A stretch of 64,000 bases of DNA from Oscillospiraceae bacterium (GCA_015063795.1 SVTL01000002.1:124001-188000); one strand, 5' to 3'. Counted from the first letter of the stretch, positions 36,952 through 47,936 are shown. Notes: generated by a model from the sequence alone, not told the origin. Program-made: numbers and translations.

Positions 36952-39043
36952 AAGCGCCTCCGCCGTCGCCGAGATCGCGGAAAAGCTTCACATCAGCCGT
37001 CAAACGGCCGCTTTGCTGTACAACCGCGGCTTCACCGACACCGAAAAGGCATGGCAGTTCATCAAAAAGGAAACGGTCATGTTTCACGATGCCTTCAAGC
37101 TGAAGGACATGGACAAGGCGGTCGCACGCATCATGCAGGCGATTGAGAACAAGGAAAAGATCATCATCTACGGCGACTACGATGTAGACGGCGTCACCTC
37201 GGTCAGCATCCTGTATATGTATCTGCGCGACCGCGGCGCCACCGTCAGCTATTACATCCCCTCCCGCACGGGCGAGGGCTACGGCATCAACCCCACCGCC
37301 ATCGAATCGCTGGTGGCAGGCGGTCTGAACCTGCTGATCACCGTGGATACGGGCATCACCGCCGTGGAGGAGACCGAGTATGCCAAAACGCAGGGCGTGG
37401 ACGTGATCATCACCGATCACCACGAGTGCCGCAACGAGCTGCCCAATGCGGTGGCGGTCATCAACCCCCGCCGCGAGGACTGTGACTATCCGTTCAAGGA
37501 GCTGGCAGGCGTGGGCGTTGTGTTCAAGCTGCTCTGCGCTCTGGAGTGTACATACGCGCAAAAGGGCGAGGGCGATAAGGACTATCTCCGCGCCATCTGC
37601 GACCGTTACGCCGACCTGATCGCCATCGGTACGGTGGCCGACGTGATGCCGCTGGTGGACGAAAACCGTCTGATTGTCAGCATCGGTCTGTCCAAGATCG
37701 AGAACAAGCGCCGCGTGGGGCTTGAGGCGCTGTTTGAAAAATCGGCCAACCCCAACGACAAAAAGTATCCGAAGAAAAAGAAGAAGATCACCTCCACGCT
37801 GATCAGCTATGTCATCGCGCCCCGTATCAATGCGGCCGGACGCATCAGCAACGCCACGCGCGCTGTGGAGCTCTTCCTGACCGAATCCATGCCCAAGGCG
37901 CTGGAGATCGCCGAGGAGCTCTGCTCCATCAACCGCGAGCGTCAGAGCGAGGAGAACAACATCATCGAGCAGGCGTATAAGAAGATCCACGAGGAGCATG
38001 ACTTCGACAAGGATCTGATCATCGTCCTCGCCGAGGAAAACTGGCACAACGGCGTGATCGGAATCGTGTCCTCCCGCATCACCGAGCATTACAACCTGCC
38101 CTCCATCCTCATCTCCTATGACGGTGAGACGGGCAAGGGCTCGGGACGAAGCATCAAGGGGCTGAACATCGTCGATGCGCTCGTCCATTGCAGTGACCTG
38201 CTGCTCAAGTACGGCGGTCACGAGCTGGCGGCCGGTCTTTCCATCGAGCGCTCGAAGGTGCCGGAATTCAAGGAGCGCATCAACGCCTATGCCAGAGAGC
38301 ATCTCAAGGGCGATTCGCTGGTCACCAGCGTGGACATCGACTGCGAGCTGCAGACCAAGGATCTGAATCTGGAATTCGCCGAGGAGCTCTATCTGCTCGA
38401 GCCCTACGGCATCGCCAACCCCATGCCCACCTTTGTGCTCCGCAACGCCGAGATCGTGGACTGCATGCCCATCGGCAACGGACGGCACACCAAATACACC
38501 GTGAAGAAGGACGGCCAGTCGCTGACCGCGCTCTTCTTCGGCAAGCCCATCACCGAGCTGGATTATTACCCCGGTGACGATGTGGACATCGTGTTCACCA
38601 TCGACATCAACGAATACCAGAACAACAAAAACGTGCAGATGATCGTCAAGGACATCGACTACGCCGCCTCGCTGAAGCAGCGCATCGAGGGCGACCGCGC
38701 GCTGTACAACGAGATCAAGGAAGGCCGTAAGATCCGCGCCGATGAGGATATCGTCCCCACCCGCGACGATTTTGTGAAGATCTACATCTACATTCAGCAG
38801 GAGGTGCGCCAGGGCAACGACACCATCAGCATCCATTCGCTGATGCACCGCATCAAGAACATGCCCTATGTGAAGATCCGTTTTGTGATCGACATCCTCC
38901 GCGAAACCAACATTCTCGGCGTGGAAAAGGCCGAGTTTGAGGAAGATAAGTACATCTTCAAGCTGTATTCGTTCAAAAACAAGATCAATCTCGATAAATC
39001 CAATATTTACAGAACGCTGAAATCGAAAGTGGAAAGAATATGA
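36908..39043 (+). CDS. recJ: Single-stranded-DNA-specific exonuclease RecJ
   Basis: IIYGDYDVDGVTS, DHHECRNELPNAVAVINPR, RINAAGRI, GGHELAAGLSI DHH/DHHA1 motifs. Confidence 0.95.
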   Translation: MNKRKQWNVTTTKPESASAVAEIAEKLHISRQTAALLYNRGFTDTEKAWQFIKKETVMFHDAFKLKDMDKAVARIMQAIENKEKIIIYGDYDVDGVTSVSILYMYLRDRGATVSYYIPSRTGEGYGINPTAIESLVAGGLNLLITVDTGITAVEETEYAKTQGVDVIITDHHECRNELPNAVAVINPRREDCDYPFKELAGVGVVFKLLCALECTYAQKGEGDKDYLRAICDRYADLIAIGTVADVMPLVDENRLIVSIGLSKIENKRRVGLEALFEKSANPNDKKYPKKKKKITSTLISYVIAPRINAAGRISNATRAVELFLTESMPKALEIAEELCSINRERQSEENNIIEQAYKKIHEEHDFDKDLIIVLAEENWHNGVIGIVSSRITEHYNLPSILISYDGETGKGSGRSIKGLNIVDALVHCSDLLLKYGGHELAAGLSIERSKVPEFKERINAYAREHLKGDSLVTSVDIDCELQTKDLNLEFAEELYLLEPYGIANPMPTFVLRNAEIVDCMPIGNGRHTKYTVKKDGQSLTALFFGKPITELDYYPGDDVDIVFTIDINEYQNNKNVQMIVKDIDYAASLKQRIEGDRALYNEIKEGRKIRADEDIVPTRDDFVKIYIYIQQEVRQGNDTISIHSLMHRIKNMPYVKIRFVIDILRETNILGVEKAEFEEDKYIFKLYSFKNKINLDKSNIYRTLKSKVERI

Positions 39044-41265
39044 TGGAATCCCATCCGAACAATACCGAATATGCCCAGATCGAGCGGCTGCTGTTCCTGC
39101 TTGAAAAAACGGGAAAGCCCTATGATCTGGAAAAGGTGAAGAAGGCCTATGTCTATGCGAGGAAGCTTCACTGCGGCCAGTTCCGCGAGAGCGGGGAGGA
39201 GTATATCTGCCATCCCATCGCCGTGGCCGAGATCGTAGCCGGGCTGGAGCTGGACACCGATTCGATCTGTGCCGCACTCCTGCACGACACGGTGGAGGAC
39301 TGCAACATCGAGGTCAGCGAGATCAAGTCTGCCTTCGGAAGCGAGGTTGCCATGCTGGTGGACGGTCTGACCAAGCTGGTCCGCATCCCCTTCGACGACA
39401 AGGAAGAGGAGCACATGGAGAACCTGCGCAAGATGTTCCTCGCCATGTCCAAGGACATCCGCGTCATCTTCATTAAGCTCTGCGACCGTCTGCACAACAT
39501 GCGGACGCTCAGCGCCAAGAGGGAAGAGAAGCAGCGCATCAACGCTGTGGAGACCATGTATGTCTATGCGCCTCTGGCACACCGTCTCGGTATGCAGCGC
39601 ATCAAGCAGGAGCTGGAAAACCTGTCTCTGTCCTATCTCGATCCGTTCGGGTATGCGGAGGTCAATGCCGACATCGAGAAAAAATACGGCGCCAACCGCG
39701 GCTTCATCGAAAAGACGAGAGAGCTTGTTTCCGCTCGCCTGACCGAGGAAAGCGTGCATTTCATGCTGGAGGGGCGCGTCAAATCGGTTTACAGCGTCTA
39801 CCGCAAGATGTACGAGCAGAACAAGAGCTTTGATGAGATCTACGACTTTTATGCGCTCCGCGTCATCGTGGAGACCGAGCTGGAGTGTTATACCACCCTC
39901 GGCATCATCCACGATATGTTCAACTCCATCCCCGGGCGCTTCAAGGACTACATCTCCACGCCGAAGCCCAATATGTACCAATCTCTGCACACCACCGTCA
40001 TCGGCAAGGACGGCATTCCCTTTGAGGTACAGATCCGTACCAAGGAGATGCACCGCATCGCCGAATACGGTGTGGCCGCGCACTGGAAATACAAATCGGG
40101 CGACAAGGGAAGCGATACGGTGGACCACAAGCTGGAGTGGATCTCCAAGCTGGTGGAAAATGAGGATTATAACACCAACCCCGAAGAATTCCTCAACATG
40201 CTCAAGATCGACATCTTCCACGATGAGACCTTTGTCTTCACGCCCAAGGGCGACGTGATCACCCTGCCGCAGGGTGCAACGGTCATCGACTTTGCCTATG
40301 CCATCCATTCGGCGGTGGGCAACAAGATGATCGGCGCGAAGATCAACGGCATGATCGCGCCCATCGACCGCATTCCGCAGAACGGCGAGATCGTGGAGAT
40401 CCTCACCTCGTCCTCCTCCAAGGGCCCCAGCCGCGATTGGCTGAAGATCGTCCGCACCAGCGAGGCGAGAGCCAAGATCCGCCAGTGGTTCAAGAAGGAG
40501 AAGCGGAGCGAGAACATCCTCATGGGCAGAGCCGAGGTGGAAAAGGAGTTCAAGCGCTTCGGCCGTCCCTATACCGACGAGCAGCGGGATGAGATCCTCA
40601 TCAAGGTCGCCCAGCGCATCGGCATGCACGAGCTGGAGGATCTGTTCAACACCATCGGCTACGGCGGCCTTGCCGTTTCCAAGCTGTCGGCCAAGCTGCG
40701 CGACGAGTTCGACCGCGTGGTCAAGCCGGTCCAGCCCGAGCCGGTCATCACCGATGTCAAGCAGATCCAGACCACGTCCCGCGTGAAGAAATCCACCGGC
40801 GGCGTTATCATCGACGGCGTGGAGGGCTGCCAGGTCAAGTTTGCCAAGTGCTGCAATCCTCTGCCCGGCGACCGCATCATCGGCTTCATCACGAAGAATT
40901 ACGGCGTTTCCATTCATAAAAACGACTGCCCTAATGTCCACGCACACTATGGCGAAGAGCAGTACCGCGACCGTTGGGTGGCGGCCAGCTGGGATGCGCC
41001 CGATGTAACATCTGAGCAGGGCGGTCTGTTTGAGGCGCTGATCGTCATTCATTCCAATGACCGCATCGGACTGCTGGCCGACATCACCTGCGCGCTGGCC
41101 GATATGCGCGTGAGTCTGATCCAGGTCAACACGCAGAAAAAGGAAAATGACAGCGTGCTGATCAACCTGATCGTGGGATGCAAGAATCTGGACCACTTCC
41201 AGTCGATCATTTCCCGTCTCAAGAGCGTTCAGGGCATTTTCAACATTACGAGAGGACATACCTGA
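39040..41265 (+). CDS. relA: Bifunctional (p)ppGpp synthetase/hydrolase (RelA/SpoT)
   Basis: HD motif AALLHDTVED, synthetase YDFYALRVIV and KPNMYQSLHTTVIG, TGS domain, C-terminal ACT. Confidence 0.96.
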   Translation: MMESHPNNTEYAQIERLLFLLEKTGKPYDLEKVKKAYVYARKLHCGQFRESGEEYICHPIAVAEIVAGLELDTDSICAALLHDTVEDCNIEVSEIKSAFGSEVAMLVDGLTKLVRIPFDDKEEEHMENLRKMFLAMSKDIRVIFIKLCDRLHNMRTLSAKREEKQRINAVETMYVYAPLAHRLGMQRIKQELENLSLSYLDPFGYAEVNADIEKKYGANRGFIEKTRELVSARLTEESVHFMLEGRVKSVYSVYRKMYEQNKSFDEIYDFYALRVIVETELECYTTLGIIHDMFNSIPGRFKDYISTPKPNMYQSLHTTVIGKDGIPFEVQIRTKEMHRIAEYGVAAHWKYKSGDKGSDTVDHKLEWISKLVENEDYNTNPEEFLNMLKIDIFHDETFVFTPKGDVITLPQGATVIDFAYAIHSAVGNKMIGAKINGMIAPIDRIPQNGEIVEILTSSSSKGPSRDWLKIVRTSEARAKIRQWFKKEKRSENILMGRAEVEKEFKRFGRPYTDEQRDEILIKVAQRIGMHELEDLFNTIGYGGLAVSKLSAKLRDEFDRVVKPVQPEPVITDVKQIQTTSRVKKSTGGVIIDGVEGCQVKFAKCCNPLPGDRIIGFITKNYGVSIHKNDCPNVHAHYGEEQYRDRWVAASWDAPDVTSEQGGLFEALIVIHSNDRIGLLADITCALADMRVSLIQVNTQKKENDSVLINLIVGCKNLDHFQSIISRLKSVQGIFNITRGHT

Positions 41266-41268
41266 TCT

Positions 41269-41733
41269 ATGATTTGTGTCATTCAAAGAGTCACCTCCTC
41301 GTCGGTCACCGTTGACGGACAGGTGACCGGGCAGATCGGCCGCGGGCTGAACATCCTGCTCTGCGCCGTGCAGGGCGATACTACCGAGGACGTGGAGCTT
41401 CTTTCGGAAAAGATCCCGCGCCTGCGTATTTTCAAGGATGAAAACGGCAAAAACAACCTGTCCCTGCTGGATAAGGGATATGCGGCTCTGGTCGTGTCCA
41501 ACTTCACCATTGCCGCCGACTACAAAAAAGGGAACCGCCCGTCGTATTTCGGTGCTTGCGAGCCCAAGGAGGCTGAGCGGCTGTATGAGCTGTTCCTGCA
41601 GAGACTGCGGGAAAAGGGCATCGAGGTGGGAAGCGGTGTGTTCGGTGCGGAGATGCATGTGGACATCCGGAACGACGGACCGATCACGCTGGTCGTGGAC
41701 AGCGCGGTGCTGAAGAAGACCAATAAGAAATAA
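41269..41733 (+). CDS. dtd: D-aminoacyl-tRNA deacylase
   Basis: VIQRVTSSSVTVDG, NNLSLLDKGYAALVVSNFTIAADYKKGNRPS, VFGAEMHVDIRNDGPITLVVDS. Confidence 0.95.
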   Translation: MICVIQRVTSSSVTVDGQVTGQIGRGLNILLCAVQGDTTEDVELLSEKIPRLRIFKDENGKNNLSLLDKGYAALVVSNFTIAADYKKGNRPSYFGACEPKEAERLYELFLQRLREKGIEVGSGVFGAEMHVDIRNDGPITLVVDSAVLKKTNKK

Positions 41734-41752
41734 AGAAGGAACAAAGAAAACG

Positions 41753-43240
41753 ATGATACTCATAACCGAAGGCGATGTGAACATATACTATCTGCAGACG
41801 CTCTGCCTGCTCTTTTTTCCGGGCGAGACCTTTTCGCCCGACGAGGTTGAGAGTGAGCAAACGCCCGTGGTCTCGCTGAGCGTGAAGGACACCGAAGAGG
41901 GGATCGAATCGACCTGCACCATCCGTGTGGGCGACCGCGTCCGTTCCTCCACGCACACCGAGCCGCTGTCTGCTTATCCCACCCGTGAAAAGTGCATCAA
42001 GATCTCCTCTGGCATAGCCATTTTTGAGGCTGGCAAGCGTTTTCTTGGCTTTTCTCCCCCGTGGGGTATCCTCACAGGCGTCCGCCCCGTCAAGCTGGTG
42101 GCGGATATGGTGGCCAACGGCATGGACTATGCTTCGATCCGCCGCAGGCTGACCAAGGAGTATTTTCTCAATCCGAAAAAGGCTTCGCTGGCCATCAACA
42201 TCTGCAAATTCCAGAATAAGATCTTAAAAAAGCTGCCGCCCGATTCCTGCAGCCTGTACATCTCCATTCCGTTCTGTCCCTCCCGTTGCACCTATTGCTC
42301 CTTTGTCTCCTATTCCACCAAAAAGCTTTTCTCGCTCCTTCCCGAGTATCTCGACCGTCTGTGTCTGGACATCGAGCGGACGGTGAAGACCATCAACGAG
42401 CTGGGGCTGAAGATCCTGACCGTTTACATCGGCGGCGGAACGCCTACTGTCCTTGACGAGGCGCAGCTGGAGCGGGTGCTGAAGACCGTCGGTGAAAACG
42501 TGGACGTTGCCTCTCTGCGCGAGTACAGCGTGGAGGGAGGGCGCCCCGATACCATCACGCCCGGGAAGATGCGGCTGATGGTGGAAAACGGCGTCACCCG
42601 CGTGAGCGTCAACACCCAGACTCTGACCGATCACGTGCTGGCGGACATCGGCCGTCACCACACGGCTGAGGATTATTACCGCGCCTTTTCCATCGCGCGC
42701 GACAGCGGCGTCAAGTGCATCAACACCGATCTGATCGCCGGTCTGCCGGGCGAGACGTTCACCATGTTCTCCCGTTCGGTGGACGGCGTGATCGCCCTGA
42801 AGCCTGAGAATCTGACCGTCCATACCTTCTGCGTCAAGCGGGCGGCCGAGATTTTGCAAACCGACAGCGAGATCTACCACCGCTCCAGCGGCGATGCGGT
42901 CAAGAGCGTGGACTATTCCCAGCTGAAGGCCAAGCTGGCCGACTACACGCCCTATTATATGTACCGCCAGAAGAACACGGCGGGCAATCTGGAAAACGTC
43001 GGCTTTGCGCTGGACGGACACGAGGGGCTGTACAACATCTTCATCATGGAAGAGGTGCACAGCATCTTTGCCTGTGGCGCGGGCGCGGTGACCAAGCTGG
43101 TGGACCGCGAAAACAAGCGCATCAAGCGCTATTTCATGCCCAAATATCCGTATGAATATCTGAAGTATTCGGGCGATGCGGAAAAGTCCGATGCCTTCTA
43201 CCGCGAGATGAAGGACTTTTATTCTGCCCAAAACGGCTGA
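41753..43240 (+). CDS. hemZ: Oxygen-independent coproporphyrinogen dehydrogenase-like radical SAM protein
   Basis: CPSRCTYCSFVSY radical SAM motif; YIGGGTPTVL; GLPGET. Confidence 0.9.
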   Translation: MILITEGDVNIYYLQTLCLLFFPGETFSPDEVESEQTPVVSLSVKDTEEGIESTCTIRVGDRVRSSTHTEPLSAYPTREKCIKISSGIAIFEAGKRFLGFSPPWGILTGVRPVKLVADMVANGMDYASIRRRLTKEYFLNPKKASLAINICKFQNKILKKLPPDSCSLYISIPFCPSRCTYCSFVSYSTKKLFSLLPEYLDRLCLDIERTVKTINELGLKILTVYIGGGTPTVLDEAQLERVLKTVGENVDVASLREYSVEGGRPDTITPGKMRLMVENGVTRVSVNTQTLTDHVLADIGRHHTAEDYYRAFSIARDSGVKCINTDLIAGLPGETFTMFSRSVDGVIALKPENLTVHTFCVKRAAEILQTDSEIYHRSSGDAVKSVDYSQLKAKLADYTPYYMYRQKNTAGNLENVGFALDGHEGLYNIFIMEEVHSIFACGAGAVTKLVDRENKRIKRYFMPKYPYEYLKYSGDAEKSDAFYREMKDFYSAQNG

Positions 43241-43314
43241 AAAAACGCAATCATCCGAACCCAATCGATAAACAGAAAAAAGCACCATAACAGCAGCACG
43301 AAAGGAAGGTCAGC

Positions 43315-44232
43315 TTGGAACGAGTGATAACCATAAACAGAACGCTTCGCGGAGAGGATGATATCCGTGCGTTTGTGTCCGAATGCGAGCAGAGTCTGGA
43401 AAAGCAGATGGACGATGCGGCGGCCTATTTTCTCGCCTCTGAGGGAAACCATTATGTGGCGCTTTCCGGCCCCACCTGCGCGGGAAAAACCACCACCGCC
43501 CGCAAGCTGATCGAGGATTTCGGCGCCAGCAAACGCACCATCCGCCGCATTTCTCTCGACGATTTTTTCGTCTCCCGTTCGGTTTTGGAGCAGCGGGCTA
43601 AGGAAGAGGGAGGAGATCCGGATTTTGAGTCGGTGAAGGCCATCGATCTGGAATATCTGCGCGAATGCGTGGATGCCATCCAACAGGAAAAGACGGTCCT
43701 GCTTCCCGTGTACAGCTTTCTCGAGGGCAAGCGCACCGAATACATCCCCTTTGAGCCGAAGACAGATGATATCGTCATTTTCGAGGGCATTCAGGCGATC
43801 TACCCCGAGTTTATCGAGCTGTTTCCCAAAGGAACGCTGAAAAGCATCCACATCACCGTCAACAGCGACCTTGTGTACAACGGCATCCGCTTTGACCGCC
43901 GCGAGATCCGTCTCATGCGGAGACTGGTGAGAGATTACCGCTTCCGCGGCGCCTCGCCCTCGCTGACGTTTACCATGTGGAAGGGCGTTGTGGAAAACGA
44001 AGACCGCAACATTCTTCCTTATGAAAAGAACGCCGATATCCACATCGATTCGCTGATGCCTTATGAACTGCATCTGCTGCGCGATCCGCTGACGGCGGTG
44101 CTGAATCAGCTCGAAAAAGACAGCGAATATTATCCGCAGGCTCTTCGCCTGATGGAAAAGATCGCACCCTTTGAGCCGATCGGCGAGGAGTACCTGCCGG
44201 CCAATTCTCTTTATCACGAATTTCTCGGCTGA
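43315..44232 (+). CDS. Nucleoside (uridine-like) kinase, phosphoribulokinase family
   Basis: ALSGPTCAGKTTTARKLI Walker A; ISLDDFFVSR; IFEGIQAIYPE; TTG start. Confidence 0.85.
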   Translation: MERVITINRTLRGEDDIRAFVSECEQSLEKQMDDAAAYFLASEGNHYVALSGPTCAGKTTTARKLIEDFGASKRTIRRISLDDFFVSRSVLEQRAKEEGGDPDFESVKAIDLEYLRECVDAIQQEKTVLLPVYSFLEGKRTEYIPFEPKTDDIVIFEGIQAIYPEFIELFPKGTLKSIHITVNSDLVYNGIRFDRREIRLMRRLVRDYRFRGASPSLTFTMWKGVVENEDRNILPYEKNADIHIDSLMPYELHLLRDPLTAVLNQLEKDSEYYPQALRLMEKIAPFEPIGEEYLPANSLYHEFLG

Positions 44233-44266
44233 GGCTCTGTCTGTTAAGAGAAAGGAAGAGACGATT

Positions 44267-45541
44267 GTGAAATATTTGTTTGAAAATGCCTGCGTTCTTG
44301 GCTATGGAAAGGCCTTCCTTGCCACCGACGGCGAATGGATCACCTACATCGGCAAAGAGCGTCCGCAGGGTGAATTTGATCAGATCAAGGATATGAGAAG
44401 CCGCCTGCTGATCCCGGGGCTTTATAACACCCATTGCCACTGCGCCATGTCGCTCTTCCGAGGCTACGGCGAGGATATGCCTCTGCAGAGCTGGCTGAAC
44501 GACCGCATCTTTCCCGCTGAGGACAGATTGACCGACAAAGCGGTGTACGGCGCATCGCTTCTTTCCATTGCCGAGATGATACAAAACGGCATCGTCTCCT
44601 TCTCGGATATGTACTTTTTCTGCGACCAGACCGCCAAGGCCGTTGCCGAAAGCGGGATCAAGGCCAATCTCTCCCGCTCCATCGTCTCCTTCGATGAAAA
44701 CGAGGTGCCTGCAACCTCTGTCCGCTATCAGGAGGGCGTGGCGCTGCACCGTGAATGGCACGGAGCGGAACACGGACGCATCCGCGTGGATATGAGCGTG
44801 CACGCCGAATACACCAACGTGGCGCGGATGTGCCGCGCTGTTGCCGACTATGCAAAGGAAAACAAACTCGGAGTCCAGCTGCATCTGTCGGAAACAGAGA
44901 AGGAACACAACGACTGCCTGAAAAAGCGGGGCATCACGCCTCTGGTTTTCTTTGAGCAGACAGGACTTTTGGATGTGCCGGTCACAGCGGCGCATTGCGT
45001 GTATGTGTCCGATGAGGATATGGCGCTCATACGCGAAAAAAACGTGACCGCCGCCCACAACCCGGTCAGCAATCTGAAGCTGGCCAGCGGTGTCATGCGC
45101 CTTCCCGATATGCTGGAAAGGGGCATCAACGTCACGCTGGGCACCGACGGATCCGCCTCCAACAACACGCTGGACATTTTAAAGGAAATGTATATCGCCT
45201 CCATCCTGCAGAAGGGCATCACACGGAAGGCGGACGGCATTGCTTCTGCGGAGATGGTGAAGATGGCAACGCTCAACGGTGCGTGCGCGCAGGGACGAGA
45301 GAACAGCGGACGCCTTGCGGTCGGATACCGCGCGGACATCGTGGCGCTGGATCTGGATGCTCTCAACAACATTCCGCTGTATGATCCGCTGCACACGCTT
45401 TTGTACAGCGCCAATGCCTCCAATGTCTGCATGACCATGGTTGACGGCAGCATCCTTTATGAAAACGGCGAATTTACGACTCTTGACATCGAGCAGATCA
45501 AATACAACATGAAAGACATTTGCTTACACTATTTTGATTAA
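44267..45541 (+). CDS. Amidohydrolase, MTA/SAH (S-adenosylhomocysteine/5-methylthioadenosine) deaminase-like
   Basis: LYNTHCHCAMSLFRGYGEDMPLQSWL, HLSETEKE, AHCVYVSDEDMAL, LGTDGSASNNTLD; GTG at 44267 preferred. Confidence 0.87.
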   Translation: MKYLFENACVLGYGKAFLATDGEWITYIGKERPQGEFDQIKDMRSRLLIPGLYNTHCHCAMSLFRGYGEDMPLQSWLNDRIFPAEDRLTDKAVYGASLLSIAEMIQNGIVSFSDMYFFCDQTAKAVAESGIKANLSRSIVSFDENEVPATSVRYQEGVALHREWHGAEHGRIRVDMSVHAEYTNVARMCRAVADYAKENKLGVQLHLSETEKEHNDCLKKRGITPLVFFEQTGLLDVPVTAAHCVYVSDEDMALIREKNVTAAHNPVSNLKLASGVMRLPDMLERGINVTLGTDGSASNNTLDILKEMYIASILQKGITRKADGIASAEMVKMATLNGACAQGRENSGRLAVGYRADIVALDLDALNNIPLYDPLHTLLYSANASNVCMTMVDGSILYENGEFTTLDIEQIKYNMKDICLHYFD

Positions 45542-45547
45542 GCGCAG

Positions 45548-47200
45548 GTGAACACATTGTCCAAAGCAGTCAAAAGCAACCGCAACCTCTTTTTTTCCGG
45601 CGTGATGATCCTCACGCTGGCCAACATCATCGTCAAGGCCATCGGTCTTCTGTATAAGATCCCGCTCTCCGACCTTCTGGGGGAAGAGGGCATGGGATAT
45701 TTCAACGCCGCGTATAACATCTATGTGGTCTTCTACATGATCTCCACCGCGGGGCTTCCCATCGCCGTGTCCATTCTGGTATCGGCCAGCCGCGCCAAGG
45801 GCAACATGCGCGAAACGCGGTACATTTACAAGATCGCGCTGATCCTGTTCCTGATCATCGGCGCTGTGGGCACATCGATCATGATGCTCGGCGCCCGTCT
45901 GCTGGCAGGCATGATCCACATGGACGGAGCCTATTACTGCATTCTCGGCATCGCGCCCACCATCTTTTTCATCTGCCTGGCCAGTGCCATCCGCGGCTAT
46001 TATCAGGGCTTCCAGAACATGGCTCCCACCTCGATCTCGCAGGTGCTGGAGGCGCTGGGCAAGCTGCTGCTGGGCATTCTCTTTGCGGTCTATGCCATCG
46101 AAAAGGGGTATAGCCTGCCTGTTGTGGCGGCCTTCTCCATCGCCGGTCTGACCGTGGGCGTGCTGGCGGGCATGATCTATCTGTTCATCAGCAAGTGGTT
46201 TTTCAGCGACGAAAAGAACAGTGCGGAATTCCTGCATGACGACAGCTTTTCCATGCCGGTCATGGGATGGAAGACCATCACCAAGCAGCTGATCATCACG
46301 GCGATCCCCATCACGATCAGCGCCTCGATGATGAGTCTTGCCAACACCGTGGACCTGATGATCATCTCGGGACGGCTTCAGGCTGTTGGGTACACCGAGG
46401 AGTTGGCGGCGGCCCTGTACGGCAACTACACCACCTTCTGCGTGCCGCTGTTCAATCTGCCTCCCGTCCTGATCTATCCCATTTCCTATTCGATCATTCC
46501 TTATATCTCCGCGGCCATCTCCTCGGGCGATATGGCAAAGGCCAAAACCACCATCAACAGCGCTTTGAGAATCGCTTCGATCCTTGCCATTCCCTCGGCT
46601 TTGGGGCTTTCGGTGCTCTCCGAGCCCATCATCCGCCTGCTGTTCCGCAACCATTCCGACGAGGTCATCGGACGCGCGGCGCCTCTGCTGCAGATTCTGG
46701 CGCTGTCGGTCTTCTTCCTCGGCATGCTGTCGGTGACAAACGCTGTTTTGCAGGCCAATAAGTGCGAACGCTATCCCATCATCTCCATGATCTGCGGTGC
46801 AGGCGTGAAGCTGCTGTCCAGCTATTGTCTCATCGGCATTCCCGGCGTTGAAATGTACGGCGCACCCATCGGCACCTTCTTCTGCTATCTGACGGCAACG
46901 CTGCTCAACTTCATCTTCCTTGCCAAAAAGGTCAAGCTGATCCCGCAGATCGGTAAGGTGTTTGTCCGTCCGCTGTTGGCAAGCGTTATCTGTGCGCTCA
47001 GCGCCATCGGCTTTTATAAGCTGGCGGATCTGGTCTTCGGCAACACGCTGTCCACGCTGATCGCCATCGCCGGTGCTGTGCTGGTGTATGTCGTCGCCAT
47101 CTTTCTCATCAAGGCCATCGATCAGGACGACATTGCCATGCTGCCCAAGGGCGACAAGCTGCTCCGTGTGCTGAAAAAGGTAAAGCTGATCCGAGCGTAA
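45548..47200 (+). CDS. MOP-superfamily flippase (SpoVB/MurJ-like polysaccharide transporter)
   Basis: 14-TM-like hydrophobic profile; GEEGMGYFNAAYNIY; IRGYYQGFQNMAPTSISQVLE. Confidence 0.85.
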   Translation: MNTLSKAVKSNRNLFFSGVMILTLANIIVKAIGLLYKIPLSDLLGEEGMGYFNAAYNIYVVFYMISTAGLPIAVSILVSASRAKGNMRETRYIYKIALILFLIIGAVGTSIMMLGARLLAGMIHMDGAYYCILGIAPTIFFICLASAIRGYYQGFQNMAPTSISQVLEALGKLLLGILFAVYAIEKGYSLPVVAAFSIAGLTVGVLAGMIYLFISKWFFSDEKNSAEFLHDDSFSMPVMGWKTITKQLIITAIPITISASMMSLANTVDLMIISGRLQAVGYTEELAAALYGNYTTFCVPLFNLPPVLIYPISYSIIPYISAAISSGDMAKAKTTINSALRIASILAIPSALGLSVLSEPIIRLLFRNHSDEVIGRAAPLLQILALSVFFLGMLSVTNAVLQANKCERYPIISMICGAGVKLLSSYCLIGIPGVEMYGAPIGTFFCYLTATLLNFIFLAKKVKLIPQIGKVFVRPLLASVICALSAIGFYKLADLVFGNTLSTLIAIAGAVLVYVVAIFLIKAIDQDDIAMLPKGDKLLRVLKKVKLIRA

Positions 47201-47267
47201 ATAAGTCCGATCGGACGAGTACCATCGAACCGTATCACAGTATATTAAGAAAAAGGATAAGAAAAAG

Positions 47268-47936
47268 ATGAAAACACCCGAAGAAATCAAAAACATAAAG
47301 CAGTATCGATTCGAGGACCTTTGCGACATTATGCGTCTCCTGCGCGCCGAAAACGGCTGCCCGTGGGACAGAGAGCAGACTCATACCACCATCCGCAACA
47401 ACATGCTGGAGGAGGCTTACGAGGCTGCGGAGGCCATCGATCTGGACGATCCCGCGCTTCTTTGCGAGGAGCTGGGCGATGTGATCCTGCAGGCGGTTTT
47501 CCACGCCCGCATCGCTGAGGAGAGCGGACGCTTTTCCATGGACGATGTGCTTAACGGCATCTGCGAGAAGCTGGTGGTCCGCCATCCGCACATTTTCGGT
47601 GATGTGAAGGCTGACAATGCCGCTGAGGTGCTGTCCAATTGGGATGCCATCAAGCAGCAGACCAAGAAGCGTAAAAATGTGGGCGAGGAGCTGGACGGCA
47701 TCTGCCGTGCTTTGCCGGCTTTGATGCGGAGCGAGAAGATTGCCTCCAAGCTTCGCAAGCGTTCTTTGTCGCCGCAGCTTCAGCCGGTGGAAGGCAAGAC
47801 GCTTTCGGAGCTGAATGAGAACGAGATCGGTGATGCATTGTTTGCTTTGGTGTCTCTGGCATCGGAAAAGGGACTGTCCGCCGAGGAGCTTTTGCAGAAG
47901 ACGAACGAGGGCATCATCCGCGGCGTTTCCAAGTGA
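47268..47936 (+). CDS. mazG: Nucleoside triphosphate pyrophosphohydrolase MazG
   Basis: CPWDREQTHTTIRNNMLEEAYEAAEAI, LCEELGDVILQAVFHARIAEE. Confidence 0.95.
   Translation: MKTPEEIKNIKQYRFEDLCDIMRLLRAENGCPWDREQTHTTIRNNMLEEAYEAAEAIDLDDPALLCEELGDVILQAVFHARIAEESGRFSMDDVLNGICEKLVVRHPHIFGDVKADNAAEVLSNWDAIKQQTKKRKNVGEELDGICRALPALMRSEKIASKLRKRSLSPQLQPVEGKTLSELNENEIGDALFALVSLASEKGLSAEELLQKTNEGIIRGVSK

Noticed and set aside
34065-41784. Three long minus-strand ORFs (819, 830 and 925 aa) opposite cdaR/FAD oxidoreductase, recJ and relA
   Set aside because: Same shadow-ORF effect; the plus-strand products have strong family motifs and RBSs, the minus-strand ones have none.
45524-47329. 601-aa minus-strand ORF opposite the flippase
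   Set aside because: His/Asp/Gln-rich shadow frame without homology signals or RBS.
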